Below, piece by piece: positions 36,609 through 44,771 of a stretch of DNA of 44,771 nt. The notes beneath the pieces are model-generated. The model searched no databases. It was given only the letters and a program-made list of their open reading frames with translations, and had not been told where the DNA came from. The position numbers were made by a program, and so were the translations under genes. The stretch is from an uncultured Burkholderiales bacterium (GTDB taxonomy: Bacteria; Pseudomonadota; Gammaproteobacteria; Burkholderiales; Burkholderiaceae_C): positions 1-44,771 of the forward strand of contig CAITYM010000018.1 of NCBI GenBank assembly GCA_903896615.1, written 5' to 3'. Numbering within the stretch: position 1 is the first letter of the stretch; each line of letters begins with the position of its first letter.

Positions 36609-39600
36609 TTAAGAACGCTCCAACTCAATATCAATACCTAGCGAACGAATTTCTTTCACGAGCACATTAAACGATTCTGGCATTCCTGCCTCAATCGCAT
36701 GTTCTCCCTTGACGATATTTTCATAAACCTTAGTACGTCCTTGAACGTCATCAGATTTCACGGTCAACATCTCTTGTAATGTGTAAGATGCACCGTAAGC
36801 CTCAAGCGCCCACACCTCCATCTCACCAAAACGCTGACCACCAAACTGAGCTTTACCGCCTAAAGGCTGCTGTGTAACCAAGCTGTAAGGTCCAGTGGAA
36901 CGAGCATGCATCTTGTCATCCACCAAGTGATGGAGTTTCAATACGTGCATATAACCTACCGTTACGGGTCGCTCAAACGCATCACCTGTACGGCCATCAA
37001 ACAGTTGAGCCTGCGTACGAGTCGCTGTAAGCCCCTTTGTTTTCATGACGTCTTCTGGATATGCAAGCTTAAGCATTGAGCGGATCTCTTCTTCTGAAGC
37101 TCCGTCAAACACAGGTGTTGCAAAAGGTATACCAAGCGTCAAGTTTTGAGCCATCTCTGTAACGTCTGCATCACTCAACTTATTAAGTTGTTCGAGGTGC
37201 CCAGAGCTGTTGTACAAAGAGTCCATGAAAGTGCGCAACTCAGCCGTCTTAGCTTCCTCTTGGAGCATATTACCGATGCGTTGACCAATCCCCTTTGCAG
37301 CCCAACCCAAGTGAACCTCCAACACCTGACCCACATTCATACGTGATGGAACCCCAAGTGGATTCAATACGATATCAACGGGGGTGCCGTCCTTCATGTA
37401 AGGCATATCTTCTACAGGCACAATCTTAGAGACCACACCTTTGTTACCGTGGCGTCCGGCCATTTTGTCACCTGGTTGTAAGCGACGCTTAACAGCTAAA
37501 TACACCTTAACCATTTTCAATACGCCAGCTGGCAACTCATCGCCTTGCGTCAATTTCTTGCGCTTCTCTTCAAAAGCCAAATCGAAACTGTGACGTGTTT
37601 GAGCCAAAGCGTTTTTAATACTCTCCAACTGAGATGCAACATCCTCATCTTGTGGACGAACATCAAACCAGTGGAACTTTTCTACGCTTGCCAAGTAAGC
37701 CGCATCAATTTTGCTGCCTTTAGCCAACTTATTAGGTCCACCGTTTGCCACTTTTCCGCTCAGTAGTTTTTCGATACGAATAAAAGCATCGGCTTCAACG
37801 ATACGCAACTGATCATTCAAATCTAAGCGGAACCGCTTGAGTTCATCATCAATGATTTGTTGTGCCCTCTTATCGCGTACGATGCCCTCTCTTGTAAAGA
37901 CTTGCACATCGATCACTGTGCCTTGAGAGCCCTGATCTACGCGCAATGAAGTGTCTTTGACATCGCTTGCTTTCTCGCCGAAAATTGCGCGAAGCAACTT
38001 CTCCTCAGGTGTCAGCGTTGTTTCGCCCTTGGGCGTTACTTTGCCAACCAATACATCTCCTGGCTGAACTTCTGCGCCAACGAAAATAATTCCAGAATCA
38101 TCTAGTCGATTAAGTTGAGTTTCGGCTAAGTTTGGAATATCCCGGGAAATCTCCTCGGCACCTAACTTTGTATCACGCGCCATGACGACGAGTTCTTCAA
38201 TATGAATGGACGTGTACCTGTCTTCAGCAACTACACGCTCAGAAATCAAAATCGAATCTTCAAAGTTATACCCATTCCAAGGCATAAATGCTACCAACAT
38301 ATTTTGACCCAACGCCAATTCACCAATATCTGTTGAAGCCCCGTCTGCGATCACATCTCCCTTAGCCAACTTATCGCCTCTTTTTACGATAGGTCTTTGA
38401 TGAATGTTTGTATTTTGATTTGATCGTTGATACTTAATCAAGTTATAGATATCTACACCAACTTCACCGGCCTGAGTTTCGTTATCATTAACGCGAACCA
38501 CAATACGTGTTGCATCAACATAATCGACAACCCCGCCTCGAGTTGCAGTCACTACAGTTCCTGAGTCAATTGCAGCAACACGCTCTATACCTGTTCCAAC
38601 AAATGCTTTTTCAGGACGAAGCACTGGAACAGCTTGACGCTGCATATTCGCACCCATCAACGCACGGTTTGCATCGTCATGCTCTAAGAACGGCACCAAA
38701 GAAGCGGCTACAGACACGATTTGTGCTGGAGAGACGTCCATATACTGGATGCGATCTGCGGAGCAAAGTATGGATTCACCTTTTTCACGCGCAGAAACCA
38801 AGTCCCCCGTCAATCGACCGTCTTTGTCTAATGTTGCATTTGCTTGAGCAATTACATATTTGCTTTCTTCAATGGCCGACAAATAATCAATCTGATTTGT
38901 AACTTTGGCATCGCTTACACGTCGATACGGTGTTTCAATGAACCCATAATCATTCAATCGCGCATACAACGCCAGTGAGTTGATCAAACCAATGTTTGGA
39001 CCTTCTGGAGTTTCAATTGGGCATACACGTCCGTAATGGGTTACGTGCACATCACGAACTTCAAAACCAGCCCGTTCGCGAGTTAAACCACCTGGGCCTA
39101 ATGCGGACACACGGCGTTTGTGAGTTATCTCAGACAATGGATTTGTTTGATCCATAAATTGTGACAACTGTGATGCACCGAAGAACTCTTTCAATGCTGC
39201 TGAAATAGGCTTGGAATTGATTAAGTCATGCGGCATTAAAGGCTCTTGCTCAGCTTGACCTAAACGCTCTTTTACAGCTTTCTCAATCCTTGCCAAACCA
39301 GTGCGGTACTGATTCTCTGCAAGCTCGCCTACACAGCGTACACGACGATTTCCCAAGTGGTCGATGTCATCTACTTCGCCGTTACCATTCCTTAGGTCAA
39401 CCAAAATTTTGACTACGGCCAAGATATCTTCATTAGTGAGCACCATTGGGCCCGTGCTATCGGGACGTCCAACTCTAGCGTTGAATTTCATACGACCAAC
39501 ACGTGATAAATCATACGTGTCGTTGTTGTAGAACAAACGCTGGAACAAGGCCTGCACTGCATCTTCTGTTGGCGGCTCGCCAGGACGCATCATGCGGTAA

Positions 39601-40724
39601 ATTGCAACCCTTGCTGCGAATTCATCCGTTGTCTCATCAATTCGCAGTGTTTGGGAAATGTAGGCGCCTTGATCTAATTCATTGGTGTAAATACACTGAA
39701 TGTCTTGAACGTTAGCTTCACGAAGTTTTTTAAGTATCGCCTCTGTCAACTCTTCGTTTGCCTTAACAACAATCTCGCCTGTATCGTCATTTGCCATAAT
39801 ATCCCTGGCAATAACTCGTCCGACCAAGAAATCCTCAGGGACGCTGATATGCGTTGTGCCTGATTGTTCAAATTCTCTTGTATGTCTTGCCGTGATACGC
39901 TTGTCTTTTGGAACAATTACTTTGCCAGCTTTATCAGTAATGTCAAAGCGAGCGACTTCACCCCTCAAGCGCTCTGCAACAAACTCCATTTGTGCTCCGC
40001 TATCCATTAAACGGAATGTGTCATTTACAAAGAAGTTAGCTAAAATTGTCTCTGGATTCAACCCAATTGCCTTCAGCAAAATTGTGACAGGCATCTTGCG
40101 GCGACGGTCAACGCGGAAGTACAAAATATCCTTAGGATCAAATTCAAAGTCGAGCCATGATCCACGGTACGGAATGATCCTTGCCGAGAACAGTAATTTT
40201 CCTGAGCTGTGGGTTTTCCCTTTATCGTGCTCGAAGAAGACGCCTGGCGAACGGTGTAACTGTGAAACAATTACACGCTCTGTACCATTAATAATGAAGG
40301 AGCCTTTATCAGTCATCAATGGGACCTCACCCATGTAGACTTCTTGTTCTTTTACTTCACGAACAACTTTAGACTGTGCGCTTGATGACTCACGGTCATA
40401 GATGATCAATTGCACACGCGCTCTTACCGCTGAGGAGAAGGTAAGTCCACGCGTTTGGCATTCACGTACGTCAAACGCAGGCTTAGCCAAGTTATATTCT
40501 AAAAACTTCATCTCCACAAAGTTATTGTGTGAGACGATGGGGAAGGCCGCCTCAAATGCCGCTTGTAAACCTTCGTTGCTCCGTTTTTTCGGTGCTACAT
40601 CTGCTTGTAAAAATGCGGTATACGCATCTTTTTGCATTTGAAGCAAGTAAGGTATTTCTAATACGCTGTCACGATTTCCGAAACTCTTGCGGATGCGTTT
40701 GCGTTCGGTGTATGTATATGCCAT
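36609..40724 (-). CDS. rpoB: DNA-directed RNA polymerase subunit beta
   Basis: The second large RNA polymerase subunit, 1371 residues. The start [16 protein letters not shown] and the end [12 protein letters not shown] are the Comamonadaceae-type termini. The rifampicin-pocket segment [23 protein letters not shown] is of the sensitive type (S, Q, D, H and R positions of the wild type retained), and [13 protein letters not shown] near the C-terminal third binds the catalytic region. A long leader with two hairpins separates it from rplL. A pre-start GGAGATCTC overlaps the ATG context. Confidence 0.99.
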   Translation of the reverse strand: MAYTYTERKRIRKSFGNRDSVLEIPYLLQMQKDAYTAFLQADVAPKKRSNEGLQAAFEAAFPIVSHNNFVEMKFLEYNLAKPAFDVRECQTRGLTFSSAVRARVQLIIYDRESSSAQSKVVREVKEQEVYMGEVPLMTDKGSFIINGTERVIVSQLHRSPGVFFEHDKGKTHSSGKLLFSARIIPYRGSWLDFEFDPKDILYFRVDRRRKMPVTILLKAIGLNPETILANFFVNDTFRLMDSGAQMEFVAERLRGEVARFDITDKAGKVIVPKDKRITARHTREFEQSGTTHISVPEDFLVGRVIARDIMANDDTGEIVVKANEELTEAILKKLREANVQDIQCIYTNELDQGAYISQTLRIDETTDEFAARVAIYRMMRPGEPPTEDAVQALFQRLFYNNDTYDLSRVGRMKFNARVGRPDSTGPMVLTNEDILAVVKILVDLRNGNGEVDDIDHLGNRRVRCVGELAENQYRTGLARIEKAVKERLGQAEQEPLMPHDLINSKPISAALKEFFGASQLSQFMDQTNPLSEITHKRRVSALGPGGLTRERAGFEVRDVHVTHYGRVCPIETPEGPNIGLINSLALYARLNDYGFIETPYRRVSDAKVTNQIDYLSAIEESKYVIAQANATLDKDGRLTGDLVSAREKGESILCSADRIQYMDVSPAQIVSVAASLVPFLEHDDANRALMGANMQRQAVPVLRPEKAFVGTGIERVAAIDSGTVVTATRGGVVDYVDATRIVVRVNDNETQAGEVGVDIYNLIKYQRSNQNTNIHQRPIVKRGDKLAKGDVIADGASTDIGELALGQNMLVAFMPWNGYNFEDSILISERVVAEDRYTSIHIEELVVMARDTKLGAEEISRDIPNLAETQLNRLDDSGIIFVGAEVQPGDVLVGKVTPKGETTLTPEEKLLRAIFGEKASDVKDTSLRVDQGSQGTVIDVQVFTREGIVRDKRAQQIIDDELKRFRLDLNDQLRIVEADAFIRIEKLLSGKVANGGPNKLAKGSKIDAAYLASVEKFHWFDVRPQDEDVASQLESIKNALAQTRHSFDLAFEEKRKKLTQGDELPAGVLKMVKVYLAVKRRLQPGDKMAGRHGNKGVVSKIVPVEDMPYMKDGTPVDIVLNPLGVPSRMNVGQVLEVHLGWAAKGIGQRIGNMLQEEAKTAELRTFMDSLYNSSGHLEQLNKLSDADVTEMAQNLTLGIPFATPVFDGASEEEIRSMLKLAYPEDVMKTKGLTATRTQAQLFDGRTGDAFERPVTVGYMHVLKLHHLVDDKMHARSTGPYSLVTQQPLGGKAQFGGQRFGEMEVWALEAYGASYTLQEMLTVKSDDVQGRTKVYENIVKGEHAIEAGMPESFNVLVKEIRSLGIDIELERS

Positions 40725-40881
40725 GAGATCTCCGGATTTATTTCTCTCGGGGACTGAATAAAAATTTAAGTAAACAATTCACCTAAATTCTCAACTTGGC
40801 CGCTGGCCACTACCAGCTTTGGCGGACGATTGCGCATTGCACGCAATCCGAACCAAGGTTCTTCTGCAGTCTGCTCAGAAG

Positions 40882-40920
40882 ACACTCGAAAAGGGGAACC
40901 TTAATCCCGCTTTCGAGTGT
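40882..40920 (-). repeat. 10-bp hairpin in the rplL-rpoB leader
   Basis: ACACTCGAAA (40882-40891) and TTTCGAGTGT (40911-40920) are perfect arms around a 19-base loop that itself contains GGGGA / TCCC. Downstream of the attenuator-like hairpin, it resembles the position of the RNase III processing stem in the E. coli rplL-rpoB spacer; processing here is inferred. Confidence 0.7.
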
Positions 40921-40936
40921 GCTCTATCAAGCATAA

Positions 40937-40972
40937 AAGGGCGCGGGCTCTTTTGGAGCGCCGCAGCCCTTA
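40937..40972 (-). terminator. Attenuator-like hairpin after rplL
   Basis: On minus, AAGGGCTGCGGCGCTC pairs with GAGCCCGCGCCCTT (two single-base bulges) around CAAAA and ends in TTTAT. It starts about 12 bases after the rplL stop, inside the rplL-rpoB transcript, so it should only partly terminate, as the E. coli attenuator at this place does. Confidence 0.8.
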
Positions 40973-40984
40973 ATCAAACAAAGA

Positions 40985-41365
40985 TTACTTGATCTCTGCT
41001 TTTGCACCCGCTTCTTCGAGTTTCTTCTTAGCTGCTTCAGCGTCTGCCTTAGATACAGATTCTTTAACTGGCTTAGGAGCCCCATCCACTAAGTCCTTAG
41101 CCTCTTTCAAGCCAAGTCCAGTGATTTCACGAACTGCCTTAATTACGGACACTTTATTAGCTCCGCAATCAAGCAAGTTAACTGTGAACTCTGTTTGCTC
41201 TTCTGCTGCAGCTGCGCCACCGCCGCCGCCGCCCGCACCAGCTGGAGCTGCCATAGCAGCTGCACTCACACCAAACTTCTCTTCAATTGCTTTAACGAGC
41301 TCATTGAGGTCCATAACAGTCATACTATCAAGTGCTGTTAAAAATGCGTCTTTATCAAATGACAT
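40985..41365 (-). CDS. rplL: 50S ribosomal protein L7/L12
   Basis: Stalk protein recruiting translation factors, 126 residues. N-terminal dimerisation domain ([32 protein letters not shown]), an Ala/Gly/Pro hinge (about 36-55) and the C-terminal factor-binding domain (EKTEF-type start, [20 protein letters not shown]). I start at ATG 41365, preceded by AGGA at good spacing; an in-frame upstream start at 41392 would add nine residues without family support. It follows rplJ in the same transcript and precedes the attenuator-like hairpin. Confidence 0.98.
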   Translation of the reverse strand: MSFDKDAFLTALDSMTVMDLNELVKAIEEKFGVSAAAMAAPAGAGGGGGGAAAAEEQTEFTVNLLDCGANKVSVIKAVREITGLGLKEAKDLVDGAPKPVKESVSKADAEAAKKKLEEAGAKAEIK

Positions 41366-41439
41366 TTGTTTTCCTAATCTTAAATTGGCCACCCTTTAGG
41401 TAGCCGTTAAACATTGACACAACTTGAGGCTTCAAGCGC

Positions 41440-41937
41440 TCAAGCTGCTGCCTCACCTTTTTTAGTAGCCAAAGCATTCAGCACCACTGCGGTACGTGAA
41501 ATGGGCGACATCAATAAACCACACAACTGCGCCAACAAAACTTCCTTAGAAGGGATATTGGCAAGCTGTTTAACACCAGCAACATCTAGAACTTTCCCAC
41601 CAATAGCTCCACCGCGAATCACTAACTTATCATTTGTTTTAGAAAAGTCAGCAACCACTTTTGCGGCAGCAACTGCATCAGTAGAAAATCCATAGATGAG
41701 CGGTCCAGTCATCTGGTCAGCAACAACTTCAAACGGCCCACCCGCTACAGCGCGTCTTGCTAGAGTGTTCTTTAAAACACTTAGCGAAACACCTTTGCTG
41801 CGCGCATCGGAGCGTAGTTTGATCATGTCAGCAACCGTGATGCCTCGGTACTCTGCCATCACTAGCGTTTGAGCTTGTGCGGCGATACCAGTCACTTCGT
41901 GAATGACGGCCTCTTTCTCACTGCGATTCAGACTCAA
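41440..41937 (-). CDS. rplJ: 50S ribosomal protein L10
   Basis: Anchors the L7/L12 dimers to the ribosome; 165 residues, the usual length in the order. It starts [19 protein letters not shown], with [20 protein letters not shown] and [12 protein letters not shown] as the conserved rRNA-binding part, and ends in the L12-binding helix ([10 protein letters not shown]). In many bacteria L10 (with L12) represses its own operon by binding a leader RNA; a matching leader lies upstream at about 42030-42135. Confidence 0.98.
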   Translation of the reverse strand: MSLNRSEKEAVIHEVTGIAAQAQTLVMAEYRGITVADMIKLRSDARSKGVSLSVLKNTLARRAVAGGPFEVVADQMTGPLIYGFSTDAVAAAKVVADFSKTNDKLVIRGGAIGGKVLDVAGVKQLANIPSKEVLLAQLCGLLMSPISRTAVVLNALATKKGEAAA

Positions 41938-42029
41938 GGTCTACTCCTTAAAATATGCCTTTCTGTATTTTTCAATACATTGAGACACGCTTGCTTTTCA
42001 GCGACCTTAACTGTTTGGAAAATTCCTTA

Positions 42030-42135
42030 CAGTGGGATCGCCATCTGCGTTGGCTTGTCATTTGATTAAGTACGCCGCCCATAACTTTTACTCACAGGTT
42101 CGTACACCAACGGTCTTGGATGGCCCGCAATTTAA
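42030..42135 (-). promoter_or_regulatory. L10 leader (rplJL autoregulatory RNA)
   Basis: The 279-base gap between rplA and rplJ holds a structured leader. On minus, CGTTGG (plus 42107-42112) can pair with CCAACG (plus 42048-42053), the latter inside the strongly family-like AGCCAACGCAGATGGCGA. A further stem CCGCAA/TTGCGG lies upstream at about 42128-42163. Position and motif fit the L10 leader bound by L10-L12; pairing was read by eye only. Confidence 0.7.
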
Positions 42136-42216
42136 GAATAATCCTCTCTTGCGGCCCACCTTATTGAGTCTGCGCTTGTGGGCAAACTCAAAATTTCTCA
42201 ATTACTCAAATTTCTT

Positions 42217-42912
42217 TTACGCACTCAAAGTTTGTGTGTCAACTCTGACGCCTACGCCCATCGTAGATGACAATGCAACTTTTCGCAAAAATACGCCTTT
42301 ACTTGTCGCAGGCTTTGCTTTGTTTAACGCATCCACTAAAGCAACTAAGTTGCCAAGCAACTTCGTAGACTCAAATGAACGTCTTCCAATTGTTGCGTGA
42401 ACAATACCGGCTTTGTCAACACGGAACTGTACTTGTCCCGCTTTAGCATTTTTAACTGCAGTAGCAACATCGGGAGTAACAGTTCCTACCTTTGGGTTAG
42501 GCATCAAACCACGCGGACCCAATATTTGACCCAACGTCCCAACTACGCGCATCGCATCAGGCGCAGCAATCACGACATCAAAAGGCATATCGCCTGCTTT
42601 CACACGAGCGGCCAAATCATCCATACCCACAACATCTGCACCAGCTGCTTTGGCTTCTTCAGCTTTAGCGCCTTGCGCAAACACCGCTACTCGAGCTGTC
42701 TTACCTGTTCCGTTTGGCAACACTACTGCGCCACGAACGACTTGGTCTGATTTCTTAGCGTCAATACCGAGCTGCACTGCGACATCGATTGATTCATCAA
42801 ACTTGGCAGTGGCACATTCTTTAACAATTGCCAAGGCGTCAGCTAAAGGATAGAGTTTGTTAGAGTCAACTTTGCCTTCAAAGGCTTTTTGTTTTTTAGT
42901 GAGCTTAGTCAT
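42217..42912 (-). CDS. rplA: 50S ribosomal protein L1
   Basis: L1 stalk protein, 231 residues, that binds 23S rRNA near the E site and in many bacteria its own mRNA. It opens [21 protein letters not shown], and the signature [28 protein letters not shown] lies at about 160-187. The ATG directly follows the rplK stop (TAAATG), so the two are translationally coupled, which is the usual rplKA arrangement under L1 control. Confidence 0.98.
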   Translation of the reverse strand: MTKLTKKQKAFEGKVDSNKLYPLADALAIVKECATAKFDESIDVAVQLGIDAKKSDQVVRGAVVLPNGTGKTARVAVFAQGAKAEEAKAAGADVVGMDDLAARVKAGDMPFDVVIAAPDAMRVVGTLGQILGPRGLMPNPKVGTVTPDVATAVKNAKAGQVQFRVDKAGIVHATIGRRSFESTKLLGNLVALVDALNKAKPATSKGVFLRKVALSSTMGVGVRVDTQTLSA

Positions 42913-43344
42913 TTATACACCCTCCACATTCACGCCCATTGAACGAGCTGAGCCCGCAATAGTACGTACAGCAGCGTCCAAATCAGCAGCTGTCATATCT
43001 TTCATTTTTGTCTTTGCAATCTCTTCGAGCTGCGCTCTAGTAATCTTGCCCACTTTATCGCTGTGCGGTTTTGCAGATCCCTTGTCTAATTTAATCGCTT
43101 TTTTGATCAAAGTAGTTGCCGGAGCTGTTTTAATAATGAACGTAAAGGATTTATCCGCGAATGCAGTGATAACCACTGGTAACGGGAGTCCTGGCTCTAC
43201 GCCCTGAGTCTGCGCATTAAATGCTTTACAGAACTCCATAATATTCAAACCGCGTTGACCCAGTGCAGGACCAATTGGAGGAGAAGGATTAGCCTTCCCT
43301 GCTGGTACTTGTAGCTTTACATAGCCGACGATTTTTTTCGCCAT
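42913..43344 (-). CDS. rplK: 50S ribosomal protein L11
   Basis: Part of the GTPase-associated centre, 143 residues. The N-terminal [21 protein letters not shown] is the thiostrepton-binding proline hinge, and the C-terminal rRNA-binding domain contains [27 protein letters not shown] strong SD (AAGGAG) lies just before the ATG. The 130-base leader back to nusG is expected to hold the L1 control site; I cannot identify it with confidence. Confidence 0.98.
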   Translation of the reverse strand: MAKKIVGYVKLQVPAGKANPSPPIGPALGQRGLNIMEFCKAFNAQTQGVEPGLPLPVVITAFADKSFTFIIKTAPATTLIKKAIKLDKGSAKPHSDKVGKITRAQLEEIAKTKMKDMTAADLDAAVRTIAGSARSMGVNVEGV

Positions 43345-43474
43345 TTGTTTCTCCTTACGGGTACATGCGCTTGTTGAGAGCTCCCCGGGGTTACTGACTC
43401 TTTTTCTTCAACAACTTTGCCACCGAGTCATTAAAAAGTAGCAAAATTCTTTTCTTAAATTTTCAAAAAGGAAA

Positions 43475-44056
43475 TTATGTTTTCTCGACCTGACTAAATT
43501 CCAACTCAACAGGGGTTGAGCGGCCAAAGATAGTTACGGAAACACGCAACTTATTCTTTTCATAGTTAACTTCTTCAACGGAGCCATTAAAGTCTGTAAA
43601 TGGACCCTCTTTAACTCTCACAAACTCGCCCACCATAAATTCAACTTTATGACGAGGCTTATCGGTGCCCTCTTGCATCTGTCCAACGATTTTCAGTACA
43701 TCCGCCTGAGAAATTGGAGCCGGACGATTTTTTGCTCCGCCCACAAATCCAGTGACCTTACTTGTATGCTTTACCAAGTGCCAACTGAGGTCATCCATGA
43801 TCATCTCGACCAAGACGTAGCCAGGGAAGAAACGGCGCTCTGTCGTCTTGCGCTGTCCGTTTTTCATCTCCACCACTTCTTCAGTAGGAACCAATATTCG
43901 ACCAAATTTGGCCTGCATACCTTCGCGGTTAATGCGCTCGATAATATTGCGTTCTACAGCTTTTTCCATGCCCGAGTAAGCGTGCACAACATACCACCGC
44001 ATGTCTGGATGCGCTGGCTCGGCAGAAATAATTGAATGCTCAACTTGTTCGGTCAT
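43475..44056 (-). CDS. nusG: Transcription termination/antitermination factor NusG
   Basis: General RNA polymerase elongation factor, 193 residues. After a short acidic leader the NGN domain begins [19 protein letters not shown] with [10 protein letters not shown] and [12 protein letters not shown], and the KOW domain is [21 protein letters not shown]. The start at 44056 shares one base with the secE stop (TAATG), the canonical secE-nusG coupling; the upstream in-frame start at 44068 overlaps secE more and has no family support. The RfaH-like paralogue is 23 kb away in the window. Confidence 0.98.
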   Translation of the reverse strand: MTEQVEHSIISAEPAHPDMRWYVVHAYSGMEKAVERNIIERINREGMQAKFGRILVPTEEVVEMKNGQRKTTERRFFPGYVLVEMIMDDLSWHLVKHTSKVTGFVGGAKNRPAPISQADVLKIVGQMQEGTDKPRHKVEFMVGEFVRVKEGPFTDFNGSVEEVNYEKNKLRVSVTIFGRSTPVELEFSQVEKT

Positions 44057-44448
44057 TATTTCTTCCATCCCAAAATGAGATCATAGATAACCCACTCGAG
44101 TGTTTTATCTGTAAACCATAAAAACGTTGCCATGATGGCCACAAATGCAAACACATATATAGTCATCTGCGTGGCCTCCTTACGTGTGGGCCAAACAACT
44201 TTTTGGACCTCACGAGTTGCGTCTTTGCCAAATGCAATTAGCTGCTTTCCGTGAATTGATGTAAAAAACACAATCACCGCCAATAGCAACCCACCCAGCA
44301 AACTTAACCACTGCACAAGTCCACCCTGGTCGCCCAAGTAATAAAAGGCAACCACAGAGAGAATCGCTAGCAGAACGGCCAAAATAGACTTGGCCACATC
44401 CGCTCCCTGATTCACTGTTTCAATATTTGCACTAGCCATAAACGGCAT
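44056..44448 (-). CDS. secE: Preprotein translocase subunit SecE
   Basis: Essential subunit of the SecYEG protein-export channel, inner membrane, 130 residues. Three membrane helices are predicted (about 20-38, 45-64 and 94-113), the three-helix type found in E. coli, with the conserved cytoplasmic [14 protein letters not shown] between helices 2 and 3. The start is ambiguous: ATG 44448 has AGGA only three bases away, while ATG 44439 gives the more typical [11 protein letters not shown] keep the longer form. Confidence 0.96.
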   Translation of the reverse strand: MPFMASANIETVNQGADVAKSILAVLLAILSVVAFYYLGDQGGLVQWLSLLGGLLLAVIVFFTSIHGKQLIAFGKDATREVQKVVWPTRKEATQMTIYVFAFVAIMATFLWFTDKTLEWVIYDLILGWKK

Positions 44449-44486
44449 TTAATCCTATTTATTAATCGATCTTTTAAGACACCGAA

Positions 44487-44506
44487 GCCCGCCGATTAAG
44501 GCGGGC
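44487..44506 (-). repeat. 7-bp GC hairpin between trpT and secE
   Basis: GCCCGCC (44487-44493) and GGCGGGC (44500-44506) are perfect arms with a 6-base loop, 34 bases after the tRNA. The T tract is weak (TTCGG), so it may be a tRNA processing boundary or leaky terminator before secE. Confidence 0.6.
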
Positions 44507-44540
44507 CTTGGATAGACACCAAAGTTATTACTAACTTAGG

Positions 44541-44616
44541 TGGCAGGGGCGGAGGGCATCGAACCCCCAACCTTCGGTTTTGGAGACCGACACTCTGCCA
44601 ATTGAGCTACGCCCCT
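44541..44616 (-). tRNA. trpT: tRNA-Trp (anticodon CCA)
   Basis: On minus the sequence starts AGGGGCGTAGCTCAATTGG, has anticodon loop CTCCAAA with anticodon CCA, a GGTTCGA-type T loop, and ends CGCCCCT-G-CCA, so the 3' CCA is encoded. The acceptor stem AGGGGCG/CGCCCCT is perfect over 7 bp. Location between tuf and secE is the conserved one for trpT in Proteobacteria. Confidence 0.97.
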
Positions 44617-44642
44617 ATATCTTCTAACGTCTCGATTTTTCT

Positions 44643-44771
44643 TTAAGCCAGAATTTTTGCAACGACGCCAGCACCTACTGTCTTGCCACCCTCACGGATC
44701 GCAAATCTCAGGCCCTCCTCCATCGCAATCGGGTTGATCAACTTCACCGTTATAGATACGTTGTCCCCCGG
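44643..44771 (-). CDS. tuf: Elongation factor Tu, C-terminal fragment (cut by window edge)
   Basis: The last 42 residues of EF-Tu run off the window. They read [20 protein letters not shown] and then [23 protein letters not shown] to the TAA, the canonical domain III end of EF-Tu, which delivers aminoacyl-tRNA to the ribosome. It heads the tuf-trpT-secE-nusG arrangement. Only the C-terminus is present, so which tuf copy cannot be told. Confidence 0.97.
   Translation of the reverse strand, partial: PGDNVSITVKLINPIAMEEGLRFAIREGGKTVGAGVVAKILA

Overview
The window reads as a bacterial chromosome segment from a betaproteobacterium, most likely order Burkholderiales and close to Comamonadaceae. 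This is inferred from remembered family features, not from a search: the RpoB N-terminus ([13 protein letters not shown]), the L10, L11 and L7/L12 sequences, the rsmB-DUF4390-ntrY-ntrX order, the argB-slmA pair, the phasin and the SlmA protein. By eye the base composition is moderate and AT-rich in the spacers, lower than typical Comamonadaceae, which would fit a small-genome or aquatic lineage. Coding density is high. I see no transposase, integrase, phage gene, CRISPR array or plasmid gene.

Layout. 1-2665: AT-rich spacer, then the groES-groEL heat-shock operon behind a perfect CIRCE (HrcA) operator and closed by two hairpins. 2690-8073: central carbon metabolism, with a minus-strand tal-pgi-HAD phosphatase operon divergent from zwf across a 567-base spacer that contains a decayed 11-bp tandem repeat. 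8091-10223: an NDUFA9-like NAD(P)-binding protein and the CCA-adding enzyme, which has lost its HD motif. 10294-14280: DUF2905 and MidA on minus; divergently a pteridine-reductase-like SDR, two overlapping FolB-type genes and ttcA. 14481-17856: an FAH-family hydrolase with an SDR dehydrogenase (probable deoxy-sugar-acid catabolic pair), slmA and argB. 18159-20497: NYN-domain protein, uppS and an RfaH-like NusG paralogue. 20729-26464: phasin, TetR regulator, M20 amidohydrolase, coaX, amidase and a membrane protein. 26506-32109: minus-strand lemA-rsmB-DUF4390-ntrY-ntrX. 32267-44771: the conserved tuf-trpT-secE-nusG-rplKAJL-rpoBC block, entirely on minus, with an L10 leader, an attenuator-like hairpin between rplL and rpoB, and a hairpin between rpoB and rpoC.

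How the genes work together. groESL serves protein folding. tal, pgi and zwf connect the pentose phosphate pathway with hexose phosphates. The SDR-folB-folB-ttcA group is pterin metabolism plus tRNA thiolation. The phasin implies polyhydroxyalkanoate storage. NtrY/NtrX form a two-component system in an operon with rRNA methylation and a DUF4390 secreted protein. The last 12 kb is core transcription and translation.

Most of the window is housekeeping, and I found no convincing undescribed system. The items most worth a second look are the 11-bp repeat array and short basic reading frame before zwf, the tandem FolB pair, the CCA enzyme without HD residues, the NtrX lacking an AAA+ domain, the rfaH-like/uppS pairing and the NYN-domain gene.
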